From positions 175,821,315 through 175,885,314 of the forward strand of contig OV050030.1 in NCBI GenBank assembly GCA_920105625.2: 64,000 nucleotides of DNA, written 5' to 3'. The position numbers were made by a program, and so were the translations under genes. Under the pieces are notes generated by a model. It saw only the letters and a list, made by a program, of their open reading frames with translations, did not search any database and was not told the DNA's origin. This stretch comes from Clusia tigrina. Lineage: Eukaryota > Arthropoda > Insecta > Diptera > Clusiidae. This document shows positions 35,471 to 46,278 of this stretch, one piece after another; the first letter of the stretch is position 1, and every line of letters starts with the position of its first letter.

Positions 35471-36177
35471 ATCAAAAAACACCTCCCAGAACAATGCAAT
35501 TGAATGGTTAAAAGATTTGAAATATTTGATACAAAGAGTATCGATAACAGAAATAATTACAAAACTTAGCAATAAAAATCTTCAAAGTATACATGAACCT
35601 TAAAATATTGTATTTAGGTGGCCGGAGATTCAGAGAGGAATAGTGTACCCATATGGAAGTGGCTACCTAAATTGTAGCATAATCTTCACAAAATTAAGTC
35701 AAATCAGCTTTTGTAATTTTTCATTTGGAGTTATACTTTATAACATAACTATCATCAATAGACCGAATTTTATGGTTTATATTAAATTAAAATAAAAACA
35801 ACATAAAATTTAATGAAATTCAAATATGAAAGAGGTGATGAAGTAGCAAACTAGCTGAAACCATAACTGCCGTGTAAGCAACAGTACTGCAGTAATAAAA
35901 GTATTGACCAAATTCTAAATAGTATATATGTACGAGTATATCCAGCAAAACACGATTTAAGCAATACACACTATTCGTGCCGGTCAAATGCCAGTCACGG
36001 TCAGACGGAACGCAATGTATTCACATTATCCATTCACATGCCAGTCACATGCCAGTCACAACTTCTCAAATGTGGATGCTAATGCCAGCTGTATGTGCTT
36101 GTGGAATATATTTTAAAGAATGTATTCAGTTGAATAGCAGCATTTCAAGAGTGCCGTAGTAAGTAAAGGCGGGAAAA
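35471..36177. other. Spacer with short ATGCCAGTCAC repeats
   Basis: AT-rich sequence without a gene. The word ATGCCAGTCAC occurs three times (about 35988, 36039 and 36050) just before the PIF/Harbinger transposase start. It could belong to that element's 5' end. Confidence 0.5.
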
Positions 36178-37975
36178 TGGAGTTAAATTTTTTCACAAAA
36201 AAATTAGCTATAATAGCGCTACTATTGGATGAGGATGAGGATAATAAGCGCAAACAGTATCAAAGAAGAATCTGGGTGCATTTTTCGCTCAAGGAAGAAA
36301 GAAATAGAATTCTTTACTTTATATCCTCATCTAATTGACGATACAGAAAAATGTTTCCAATACTTCCGGATGGGCCCAGACACTTTTGGGTTAATCCTTG
36401 GAAAAATTGAAAATGCTCGTAAAAGAAAAAATACAAAGTTTCGGGACGCTCTATCACCAGTAAATTATAATTGTGAAGTAATTTCTTACTTTTCCTGTTA
36501 CCCTGTTCCTGAAATATTTAGTTACCACTTTTTTCAACAGATGACTTAAATAAAACACTAATACATTTCGAATAAACATTTCTGTTTATTTTTTATTTGG
36601 TACCTATATGTCCTCTATTGACTCGCTATCTATGTAACGGGCTTCGACCTCACTTACAATTTTAAAAACTCAGTTTTGACAAATTTTTTCACAGTGGTCC
36701 CCATCAGATCAAAAAATTGGACGATGGGATGATCATCTTTCTTTTCGTTATTTTCTAAAAGATACTTCATCAGCGTTGAGGATGCTGTTTCCTGTGAGGA
36801 CGAGGTCTTCTTCCTTCTAGGTATCGACGTGGGTGGTCGCAAAGAATTAGTTTGTGGAAATTCATCTGTTTCAGATTCGCTGTAGGGAACTGATGTGTCC
36901 CGTTGCCTTTCCACCGCCATATAACTTTTTAAAAATTCCATTTGATCATGTAGACGCCATTTCGGAGTTTTTTGGGCTGCTTGTCCAGAACGTGTCCTTT
37001 CCCTCGCAAGGTGTTTGCGGTACTGAGCTCTCAAGCTTTCCCAATGGCTTTTTGCTCCTAAAAAGAAAGTTACTGTTAAAATTTGTTTCTTTACAGGTTT
37101 CTATCAACTGGTGATTCTTATCGCACGATTGCTTTCAGCTATCAGCTAGGACACTCAACTGTTCAACAGATTGTGGTCGATGTTTGCAAAGCTATTAATG
37201 AAATTCTTCTGAACGAGTATATTCCAGTTCCTACACAGAAGAATTGGTTGAAAATAGCAGATGACATGTGGAAGTTATGGTATTTTCCAAATTGTATAGG
37301 CTCAATAGATGGGAAACATGTAGTCATATAGGCACCTCCACATAGTGGATCTCTCTATTTCAACTATAAAAAATCATTTTCCTTAGTTCTCTTAGGTGTA
37401 GTTGATGCTAACTATAAGTTTATTGCAGTAGACGTAGGAGCATATGGAAAAAATAGTGATGGAGGCATTTTTGCGAATTCCAATTTTGCAAAGCGCTTAG
37501 AAAACGCCACTCTCAACATTCCAAGTGATCCGGCTCTTCCCGGAACAAGTATAACCACACCAGTAGCATTCTGGTAAGAGGTGAAGCGTTCCCGCTAAAA
37601 AGATACTTGATGCGCCCCAATCCTTCATCACAAAGTGTAGAAGACACCGACAAAAGGATTTTCAATTATAGATTGTCAAGAGCAAGACGATTGGTGGAGT
37701 GTTCTTTCGGAATTTTAACGCAACCATTTATATTTTATTGTAGACGGCTGAAATGTTTGCCTGAAAATGCTACATAAATAATTTTAACCACATGCATTCT
37801 ACATAACATCATTAGAAGTGATGGGTCGATTGCAGTCGCAAATGACGATAGCTCAAATAGCAATATTGTGCAAACTTTGCAAGACAAGGTGGAAATGCCC
37901 ACAGAGATGCATTTGATGCCAGGGAAACTTTCTGCTCATTTTTTAATTCACCTGCTGGCTCAGTTACATGGTCTT
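36178..37975 (+). pseudogene. PIF/Harbinger transposase, broken
   Basis: Plus-strand DDE transposase of the DDE_Tnp_4/Harbinger type. The first part (36229-36460) contains the N-terminal FFTLYPHLIDD...YFRM region. After a gap filled by an antisense gene, the second part starts at about 37095 (RFLSTGDSYRTIAFSYQLGHST) and holds CIGSIDGKHVVI (first Asp), then a stop at 37329, GVVDANYKFIAVDVGAYGKNSDGG (second Asp), and after further stops RLSRARRLVECSFG (Glu region) and FFNSPAGSVTW at the end. At least five stops or shifts. Terminal repeats were not found. Confidence 0.85.
36654..37034 (-). CDS. MADF/BESS-like accessory protein of PIF/Harbinger (partial)
   Basis: 126 open residues on the minus strand: a basic start (RAQYRKHLARERTRSGQ), KWRLHDQMEFLKSYM, a Ser/Thr/Pro-rich linker, and a C-terminal HPIVQFFDLMGTTVKKF helix resembling a BESS motif. 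Insect Harbinger elements carry a second, oppositely oriented Myb/MADF-type gene that helps transposase reach DNA; this fits that role. The N-terminal part of the MADF domain would lie to the right of 37034 but is not clearly open. It sits between the two transposase segments. Confidence 0.6.
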   Translation of the reverse strand: MRAQYRKHLARERTRSGQAAQKTPKWRLHDQMEFLKSYMAVERQRDTSVPYSESETDEFPQTNSLRPPTSIPRRKKTSSSQETASSTLMKYLLENNEKKDDHPIVQFFDLMGTTVKKFVKTEFLKL

Positions 37976-37989
37976 AAAGCATCAGTCAG

Positions 37990-38570
37990 GAAGCTTTCTA
38001 GATAACACCACTATCAGAAATTTCAGGACCTCCTCCACTGTATGTGTACCGCATATTCCATGCGAAAACCAATATGGGCATGTTTTATTAGTTTCTGTTA
38101 ACAAGAAACAACTATTTCTTGTTTTAAATGTCTTGTGTGACAGATGGAAATATGTCTCCAAACACTTTCAAATGTATTTGGGAGATCTGGAAGGATTTTT
38201 AAGAAGAATTGTATGTAATTTTTTCCTTAATGAATCTTTCGATATCCAAGTGCAAAGAGCCCCTTCGCCAAATTCAGGTTGCAGTTTGCGCAGTTAAACT
38301 TGTTAAGTTTAGCCTGCAAACTGTAACCCGCAAAGTAATGCGAAGAGGCAACTTCTGCATTTGGTTCTTCCCCACCGCCCTTTTCAGTACTATTGTCAAT
38401 AAATGTCATTAAGTCGTGAATATCAGCATTGTCTAAATTGTCCGGAAGTATGCATAATCAATCAATACTTTGGTCATACGATACAGTAATAGCATCAGAT
38501 TTCAGGGAGAAGTTCCAGTCCAGATTAGTATCATGATCATCGTTGCAGTTAGTATTCAATAAGAATGACT
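37990..38570 (-). pseudogene. Possible P-element-like transposase C-terminal fragment
   Basis: The minus-strand translation gives a segment with LNLDNADIHDLMTF-like acidic residues, then SSHYFAGYSLQAKLNKFNC..C and a hydrophobic continuation. The pattern FAGYxxxKxxxxxxCxxC is found near the C-terminus of P-element/THAP9-type transposases. The stretch is short and broken, so this is a tentative call; the Harbinger element next to it could also contribute some of this sequence. Confidence 0.35.
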
Positions 38571-38633
38571 GTGTGACGATTTTCATAGATAATAATAATT
38601 ATTAATAATTACAAATATACAAATATATATATA

Positions 38634-38662
38634 CTAGCTGACCCCGCAGGCGTTGCCCTGCG
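38634..38662 (-). terminator. Helitron 3' terminal hairpin and CTAG end
   Basis: On the minus strand CGCAGG-GCAACG-CCTGCG forms a perfect 6-bp stem (38645-38662), and the element ends CTAG eleven bases later. This is the rolling-circle termination signal of Helitrons. Confidence 0.88.
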
Positions 38663-38868
38663 TGAAATTATATGTTTTGAAAAGAAAAGAAAGTTGAATT
38701 TATATTGTGTTGAAAATCATTTATTTGTGATTTTTCTACATTTTTTTCAATGTAACGCAGCTTGATAAACAACATTTTTTGTTTTCTGTTCCGGTGCGTA
38801 AATGTACAGAGAAGATGGTTTCCAACTCGTGAACACGCCACGTATAGCTGGCCGTGTGAAAAACATGG

Positions 38869-39042
38869 TGTCAGAATACTAACAAATGCAACCCTACCTA
38901 CTTTGCATTAATATAAGGTATATTACGATATTATGATTATATTTAGACTAAGCAACAGAATATATATGTATATACTCTTCTTTTCTATTACTTGCATTAA
39001 AGCTATTGAATTGAACGGACGTGTTCTTTTAATTTCGCTAAC
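38869..39042. mobile_element. 174-bp insertion flanked by ACATGG repeats
   Basis: Helitron A lacks this sequence. In B it is bordered by ACATGG on both sides (38863-38868 and 39043-39048), as for a target duplication. It starts TGTCAGAATACTAACAAATG and ends TTTCGCTAAC. No coding sequence. It could be a small non-autonomous transposon or solo LTR; the family is unknown. Confidence 0.6.
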
Positions 39043-40482
39043 ACATGGCATTTCCAGATTTATGCCGCACACTTCCAACGACTGTCCTTGTGACCTGTTG
39101 ATTGTCATCGCAAATGGAAGTTTCACTGGAAACAGAATGCGTTTGAACTGAAATGGCAAATCGTTGGAACTCAAAGGAATTCGTGGAGTCAAGCATTCTG
39201 CCCCCTTGTAAGTCCCTTTCAAAATTCTTGCAGCTATCACATAAATTCGATAGCTGCGTCACAATCAGTCGGGTTCCATTAGACAGTTTCGGCGCATGAA
39301 GATTGCGAAGCATAATAATGACAGATCCAACTTTGAGACGCAAATGATGCGGTGGCATGCCAGGCAAATCCAAAGAATTTACAAATTCCGGTGGATAATT
39401 CACGGCTTCGTCTTCATTTTCCACACGATCGATCGATTTGTATGAGCGCAAATCTCCCGGAATTTGACTTTGAATCGTCCAGTTTAAGTCATTAACATCG
39501 GTATTTTTGGCAGCTAAAATTGCGCGTGCACTCAATCAATCGTAGTTACGATAATTTTTGCCAATGTTCGGATAAACATTCGTGATGAGTTCAGATTCCG
39601 TTGAAGTGAATTGACAAATGGCAGGTGGAATTGATATCAAACCACTGGAAGTATCAACCGGAATTTGCCCATTTCCAATTCTTAGCAGTTCTTTAGAGAA
39701 AACTTCTGCGGTGCTATCCTGTTGCAGGAACACTCGCATATTCATAGTCAATCGAATGGTTTTCACGTACCGCCACAAACACGATGACTTGAGACATGCG
39801 TTCAATTCAGCCGCCGCTGTTGATTTCGGAATAACAGGAAGTGTTTGTCGAAAATCGCCTCCTAACAGTATCATTGCGCCACTAAAGCGACGATTATTAT
39901 TCCGCAGATCTTTCATTGTTCTGTCAAGTGCTTCTAGAGACCATTTGTGAGCCATTGTGTACTCATCCAATACTATCAGTTTACAATTCGTCAACACTTT
40001 TGCCATAGCTTATTGCTTTGAAATGTTGCAAACAGGTGTTTCATTGATTTGCATGTTTAACGGAAGCTTCAGTGCCGAATTCTTCCACCTTCTAATAGAG
40101 TTGCAGCAATCCCAGTAGATGCGAGAGCCAACGCAATGCCATTTTGAGATCGTATTGTTGCCACAATCAATGATATCAGGAACGTTTTCCCAGTTCCGCC
40201 GGGCGCATCAAGAAAAAATAGTCAACCGTTTCCATCATTGACAGCCTTCATCAATTCATCATACGCACTCTTTTGCTGCTCATTCAATAATGGAACATTT
40301 CTTTGTACTTGTTGTTCCAAAGTTATTCTGTCGTATGCACGCTCACGTTCCAATTCACGATTCAGTACATCTCTGATTTGACGATTTGGCGCTTGCATAT
40401 GAATTTCAGTCAATTGTTTGCCACTTATAAGCAAACACAAATCTTCAATCAACACCAATTGTACAGCAGCGTTTCTTGACAT
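38923..40482 (-). pseudogene. Helitron B: Pif1-like helicase domain
   Basis: Parts at 40222-40482 (ERAYDRITLEQQVQ, NEQQKSAYDELMKAV), 39536-40006 (LIVLDEYTMAHKWS, GGDFRQTLPVIPKS) and 39038-39535 (PGMPPHHLRLKVGS, then motif VI AFAMTINRSQGQSLE). The Walker A region between 40200 and 40010 is out of frame, with a stop and small deletions. The chain is further cut by the 174-bp insertion at its end and by the LINE upstream. It is closely similar to copy A. Confidence 0.83.
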
Positions 40483-41413
40483 CTCGCAAGCATTTGATCG
40501 CGTTTGGCACGATGGCTTGCTTTACAAAATAAAAACTACACTCCCCATTAACTACTATGTGTTAATCAAGTCCTATCTTACAAATAGATATTTTTTCGTA
40601 AAGCAAGGTGAGGAACAATCTGAGCTCCATGAAGGCTCAGCAGGCGTACCCCAAGGAAGTGTCATGGGCCCAATACTTTATCTACTTCACACGTACGACT
40701 TACCATCAGCTGAAGGAGTCACCATAGGTACCTTTGCAGATGACACTGCTGTCTTAGCTGTTGACACTCTCCTACACTTAGCTTCCTCTAAAATCCAGAG
40801 TGGGCTAAACAAAATTACTGACTGGCTGAAAGAATGGAAAATCAATTTGAACGAAACAAAATCAGTCCAGGTTACATTCACTCTCAAACGAAACACCTGC
40901 CCACCCGTTAAACTCAACGGCATAAATATACCCCAATGTAATGAGGCTAGATACCTTGGGATGCACCTCGACAGAAGATTAACTTGGAAAACACATATAT
41001 TTACAAAACGAAAATCACTCGGTATAAAGCTCAGAAATCTACACTGGCTCTTGAATCGAAACTCCAAAGTCTCAATCGATAGCAAATTGCTCTTGTACTC
41101 AGCAATTTTAAAACCAGTTTGGACATACGGTATTCAGCTGTGGGGCACTGCGGCAACTTCCAATGTTGAAATACTTCAAAGATTCCAATCAAAGACCCTA
41201 AGAATGATTGTAAACGCGCCCTATTATGTCACAAACAACCAAATCCATCGTGACCTCAAAGTTCCTACAGTCGCCCAAGAAATAAAAAAACTCTCTACTT
41301 CGCACAATCTGAGACTCCTAGTCCACCCAAATCCACTGATATCGGAACTCACTTCCAACCCCTTCACTTTCATCCGACTGAAGAGAAAATCCACAACAGA
41401 TCTCTTGTGCTAA
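40460..41413 (+). pseudogene. Reverse transcriptase C-terminal part of the truncated LINE
   Basis: About 317 residues of RT open to the stop at 41411-41413: AAFLDISQAFDRVWHDGL, AGVPQGSVMGPILY and TFADDTAVLA (catalytic Asp pair), then the thumb and C-terminal region. The open frame extends upstream into Helitron sequence to an ATG at 40418, but that part is not LINE. The promoter, ORF1 and endonuclease are absent, so it is dead on arrival although the RT part shows no internal damage. A short 3' UTR with AATAAA precedes the tail. Confidence 0.88.
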
Positions 41414-41555
41414 TAGGCAATGGCTGCACCACTGGGTGTAGTCCATAAAAGACAGTAAATACAAAAATTAGTCTTAAGTTATTAAATATTGCTGAATGTG
41501 ATTGAATGTAACAGATTGCAATAAAATATTTGGATATTAAAAAAAAAAAAAAAAA
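40460..41555 (+). mobile_element. 5'-truncated jockey-type LINE inserted in Helitron B
   Basis: 1096 bp ending in a poly(A) run (about 41539-41557) and flanked by a perfect 9-bp duplication AACACCAAT (40451-40459 and 41556-41564). It starts inside the reverse transcriptase code. Clean ends and an open frame indicate a young insertion. Confidence 0.92.
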
Positions 41556-41586
41556 AACACCAATGCTGCATTGTTGATGTCATCGT

Positions 41587-42776
41587 TCATTTGCAATTCT
41601 GAATTCCATGTTGCCAATTGAATACGATGTAAAATGTCTCCGACAATGTAATTTTTGTACGTATCGGAGAACGCTCATGAGTTACAAAAGAAAGTATTCT
41701 CCAAAGCGCTTCATTGCAGTTCACGTATTGACCCATTTGATACTTGCTGATCTCATCTCGTTCAAGGCCAATAACCACCATGTCGCTTCCTTTGGTGACG
41801 TACTTGCAAACGTATTTGATCGATTTCACAGAACTGCAATACTCAACATTGATATGAGTTTTGAATGTCTTAGACAATATTGGCGAATATGGTACGATCC
41901 ATGTGTTGTCAACTTCGATATTCACTCCTCTAAATTGAATGCTGAATGTTCTGCCATTCTTGTCTGATGAGCGACGCCGATAGAGTGGATATCCATAATT
42001 TCCAGTTTGCGTTTCCGAAAGAAAAGCACGTGGATAGTGTTTCGTGCATATCTTGTCAGACATACAAACCGAAGTGGGATTGTAGTGTCCGCAAGGTCCA
42101 TGAACCATATTGGTTTTCACCACTTCGTATAATTCTGGATCAATCTCTGGATCAGGAATTTCCCCAGAAATGATTTCATCAATTTGATCTGGTGTAATCT
42201 TGTCCACCATCCAAAGAAGAATGTGTGCGTGCGGGAATCCTCTTTTTTGCCAGTCAACAGAGTACATCCAGCATCTACCAGCACCATATACTCGTATACG
42301 TTGCTTCACGATAAAGTCCATCAAATATCGTAGCTGTTGTTTGAAAACTCCTGCTGTGACATCGTGACGATCGCTTGCTGATTGACCGCGATTCAATAAT
42401 TCCGTTATCTGTGGGCATTTTGGATTGCAAGTGAATGTAACAAACCGCACGTAAGTCATCGCATCCTGCGAGTACTCGTGCATGTGCCTTGGGCTGCCAA
42501 TGTATGTTGATGGCAAAATCGTGAGTCGGCCAAGGTTTGTCACATCTTCTTCGCTATTGACCGCATCTCGCAAGTGAATGTACTCTTCAGATCGAAGCTT
42601 GGTCTGATTGAAACGAATAATATTGAGTTGTTCTGTCTCCATCGCCACGTACACATCAACTGCATACTGTTGAAATAATCGGCGATATCTCAAGAGATGG
42701 TTGTCAATTCCTTCGCGAATCATCAATCGATACGCGTAAAAGGTTATTGCACTGACCTTCTTATTTGTATCGACAC
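41587..42776 (-). pseudogene. Helitron B: Rep (HUH) endonuclease domain
   Basis: 379 residues open from an internal Met (42726), with the exon reaching back to 42776 at an intron acceptor. It shows LTILPSTYIGSPRHMHEYSQDA, FVTFTCNPKCPQI, RHDVTAGVFKQQLRYLMDFI and GFPHAHILLWM, i.e. a complete HUH motif followed by further Rep/N-domain sequence with CNEALWRILSF. It ends by a deletion join near 41660 where about 550 bp are missing relative to copy A. It would nick and join single strands during rolling-circle replication. Confidence 0.87.
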
Positions 42777-42824
42777 CTAAAAGTTAACAAAAAATGAAGT
42801 TATAATCAAGAGTGTTTTCTTTTA

Positions 42825-43981
42825 CTAACCATTGGCAGGATTGATCATGTTGTATCTCAAGTGATATCCATCTTCACCACAGCAGGACATAAGCGGATAT
42901 TGTAGTGAGTCACACGATCGATGAGTTTCACTGATTCGCTCTAATGCATCTCCAGCTCGACGTTTAATAACACGGGATTCTAAATTATCGCCAACAACAA
43001 CAATTGATATTTCATCGGCCGTCGGTGCATTATATTGCCGTTCATGAGTGCCTGCTGGTCGTTTGCCCGCTTTTATGACGATTCTGTGATCAACAGATGG
43101 CATCCTTTCTAACGAAGTTTTGAATAATCGAATTAGTTCGTTGTGTTCATGCAACATTTCTTGCAATTGCTGCACAATTTCTCTTTTCATCGCATTGAAA
43201 ATTGCACAACGTCGATTCACTTCTTCATTTGAATCTCCAAGGAAATATATTTGGAGATATTTGTGATCTTGATCAGGATGCGGCAACAGCGATCCAGCAA
43301 GATGATAAATTTGCCCGTGAATCTATATAGTTGAGATAATAAGTGTTAGATTGTTGGAGAACTAACCTTGAATGTGGGATTGTAACTATGTTCATGCACA
43401 ATTTCCCCACCAAACGACGTCATTGGAAAACAATCGTTATACATCTTGGAATTTTGTAAAAAATGATTCGAATTTGGTGATTCACCGTACAGGAACGACC
43501 GCAATGGCTCTGATGGAGAAAGTAACTCTGGTAATTTCACTTTTCCGCTTGCGCAACACAATCCGGCCAGTTCTTTTGGAAATTTCAGTGCATCGCAATG
43601 CGGGCAAACGACAGACATCGAACCAAATCGAACTGAGGCGGGCGCACCGTATTCAACGTCCGGCTCATATCGAAAGACTGCACTTTCGATATTCAAATTA
43701 GGCAATCGTTGTTGTTGCTGGCGTTGTCGGTGAGCAGCCAAACGTTGTTCTCTTGCTTCATGCATTTCCTGAGCACGAACTTGTATTCTTCTCAATCGTT
43801 GTTGCTCATTGTAAGCTTTGTGAGCCTCTTGCGATTGTCGCGCACAATGTTCAATCATTCCGATTCGAGCAGATTCTTTTGCAGTAGCATTTTCCTCTTC
43901 CGTACGACGTGCTGTATAATTACGTTGGTCCGTTGTACGTCGGGAACGCCGACCGATATTCGCGCGACCTCTTTGTGGCAT
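42825..43981 (-). CDS. Helitron B: N-terminal exons with zinc finger (partial gene)
   Basis: Exon 1 runs from the ATG at 43981 (MPQRGRANIGRR) to about 43367: a basic/Gln-rich start, a finger CPHCDALKFPKELAGLCCASGKVKL, then LRSFLYGESPNS. A 44-nt intron (43323-43366, GTTAGT...TATATAG) joins it in phase 0 to exon 2, which holds IYHLAGSLLPHPDQ and LQIYFLGDSNEEVNRR, the Helitron N-domain. Exon 2 ends MINPANG at 42829, where a 53-nt intron (42777-42829) leads to the Rep exon. No damage is visible in these two exons. Confidence 0.78.
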
Positions 43982-44999
43982 CGTAACAAATTTCAATCTG
44001 TAATTTATCACTTTGTATGAAACACACAAAAAGTTTTCACGGAATAATTTTCAATAATTTACCTTTTGAATAGCCGAAATAAAGAAAGCAAACGACCGAA
44101 ATTGAACGATTCAAATAATTTACAAATCAGCTGAAGAAATAACACAAATAAATTCCAATGGAAATGAGGTTAGGTATTCACCAACAAACGAAAATAATGA
44201 ATCCACTTTTTTTGTTTGAAATGTCAATAATTTCACTCAAAAACTGATGATCCAAAGATTCAAATATTTCGTGAATGTAAACAGTTTAACAATTTAATGT
44301 AATGAATTTAACTCGAGAAATCAATTAAAATTACAGCTCCATCTGTTGAGTTATTGGAGTATCAGTCAGTGCTTACAACACCAATATGAAACTAAATGTG
44401 CGCGTGCAACACCACGCACATACAAAAAAATGAGAACAAAAAGTGATATTAGGTTTTTCTAATTTTCGAATTTTCCGAATTTTCCGACTTTTCCGAATGT
44501 TTTGAGATCGATAGATTTGCAACAAACAATTGGAAAAAAATTTGAATTTTGTATGGAAAAGAGTCCTTTTTGGAATTTTAATATTTTCCGACTTTTCTTC
44601 AGGAAGAGTATAAGGTTTTTTTTTATTTCTAAACATTCCCAGATCCACAACAAACCACCTCTGAAAATTCCATCAAGATTGGTCCAGCCGTTCTCGAGCC
44701 TTAGCGTCACTAACAAACAAACATTCATTTTTATATATATCGTAGATATATAAAAAATGAAATAAAGTAAATCCATTCAAATACAATCAACGGTTCCTGA
44801 ATATATTTAATATTATACACTGTTGCATAAGAACATTTGTATTAATATATGTATATCTGAATTACATTTTTGCAGGGGTTAACAAAGTCGACATGGCTGA
44901 TTGTTTTTATACCCTTTACCTTTAAAAAAGTTAAATAGGTATACTAATTTTGTGCTTTTGAGGGGGGGGGGTTTGCAATTTCGAGACGGAGGCGGGGTA

Positions 45000-46020
45000 G
45001 GTATGGGCATATATACACAGATATGATCAGAATCACTTTCTAAGGAATTTTTATTTTGTCCGTCCGTCTGTCCGTCTGTCCGTCTGTGGTCACTTTTTTT
45101 CTACACCCTTAGAGCTATCTTAATGCAATTCTGCAAAAGTGTAGCCTGGACAAAGATACAGAACCAGATTGCAATATGGGCCGCTTTGGACAAAGGCCAC
45201 GCCTACCTCCCATATAAGGAACTGTTTTCACCTTTTTTAAAATGACTATAACTTCGGTCCAATTGACGGAGTCGTGACGTGAACGGTATATATTAATTGC
45301 CACGCCCACTATTAACAAATATTAATAACTTAAGATCTGGTAGAGATTTACGGACGAAATTTTACTTGAAGGAACATGTGGACATTATAAAGCTATCTGC
45401 AACAAATGGGGTTGATCAGTGAAAAGACACGCCCACTTTTGATATAACGAAGTTTCGGGTCTAAAATTAAAATTAGCCTACTTAAGCTCCTATTGATGCC
45501 AGCGGAATAAAAATTTGCAAAAATATTCATGGTGTCCATAAAAGTGTGTTTGCAGAATATGGAGATCGTAATACAACTGCCACGCCCACAATTAACCTAA
45601 AATCATTACTAAGTTCATAATAAAGTTTAATCAACGAAATTTCATAGGAATGTTCCGGGTGCTAACATTAAAACCACACAAAAATGGGCGTGTTCTTTTC
45701 ACGGTCACGCCCACTATTGACATATTATTATAACTTACGACCCATACAATATTTTTGAGTGAAATTTTATATTAGTACTTACATATATGTACGATGAGAG
45801 AAAGGATACCCCTCCCATATAATTAACTTTGGGGACCCCACTTAAAAGCAACTACCCTATCTATGCTTCTAGTGATGATATATGAATACAAATTGGTAGC
45901 AGTATATTTATATTCTTTTAAGCACGCGTGTGTTATTCTTATGTATAATCTTCTGATTGCATTCAACGTATTGTGAAGTTGGAAATGTTTACAAATTGGC
46001 GGACTATAATATGAAATCAT
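45000..46020 (-). repeat. Non-coding interspersed repeat, copy 2 (inverted relative to copy 1)
   Basis: The reverse complement follows 32884-33000 and 33580-35430 in order, with copy-specific deletions, and spans the mariner insertion point without interruption (near 45520). It ends at left in a tandem GTCCGTCT run (45058-45090). No coding capacity. Confidence 0.7.
45058..45090. repeat. (GTCCGTCT)n tandem octamer
   Basis: About four units of GTCCGTCT with one variant. It is part of the repeat copy 2. Confidence 0.85.
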
Positions 46021-46023
46021 TCG

Positions 46024-46278
46024 ATATGAAAATTAGGGCTATTCAGTAATTGGCGCTATTAGCAGCGCCACCATACAAAAAGTCCATAGAGTAAAGAAAT
46101 AAGAGTCACAATCTGAAATGTCCCTCAATTTTCGACATGGAAGAGATCGGTCGGGGGCAGGAACCATAGTGGCGCTGCGATATGAAAATTAGGGCTATTC
46201 AGTAATTGGCGCTATTAGCAGCGCCACCATACAAAAAGTTTGTTGTTCCAGAATGTGTCTTTATTGCTTTACTCTATG
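46024..46278. repeat. Direct repeat with hairpin plus outer inverted repeat
   Basis: About 58 bp (46024-46082) recur almost exactly at 46181-46239, each with the hairpin GGCGCT-ATTAGC-AGCGCC. A 13-bp perfect inverted pair CCATAGAGTAAAG (46084-46096) and CTTTACTCTATGG (46266-46278) brackets the second copy. It looks like the end structure of a small DNA element; the family is unknown. Confidence 0.6.

Larger units (their letters stand above)
38634..44746 (-). mobile_element. Helitron copy B, both termini present
   Basis: 6113 bp on the minus strand. The 5' end reads TCTACGATATATATAAA (starts at 44746) and the 3' end reads ...GGGTCAGCTAG (ends at 38634) after a 6-bp-stem hairpin. The flanking bases are A before TC and T after CTAG, the normal A|T Helitron target. 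It contains a 1.1-kb LINE insertion (40460-41555) and a 174-bp insertion (38869-39042), and lacks about 550 bp of code present in copy A near 41660. Confidence 0.93.

Noticed and set aside
36460..37096. A canonical intron in the Harbinger transposase
   Set aside because: GTAAAT and TTTACAG are present, but the exon phases do not join into the expected reading frame.
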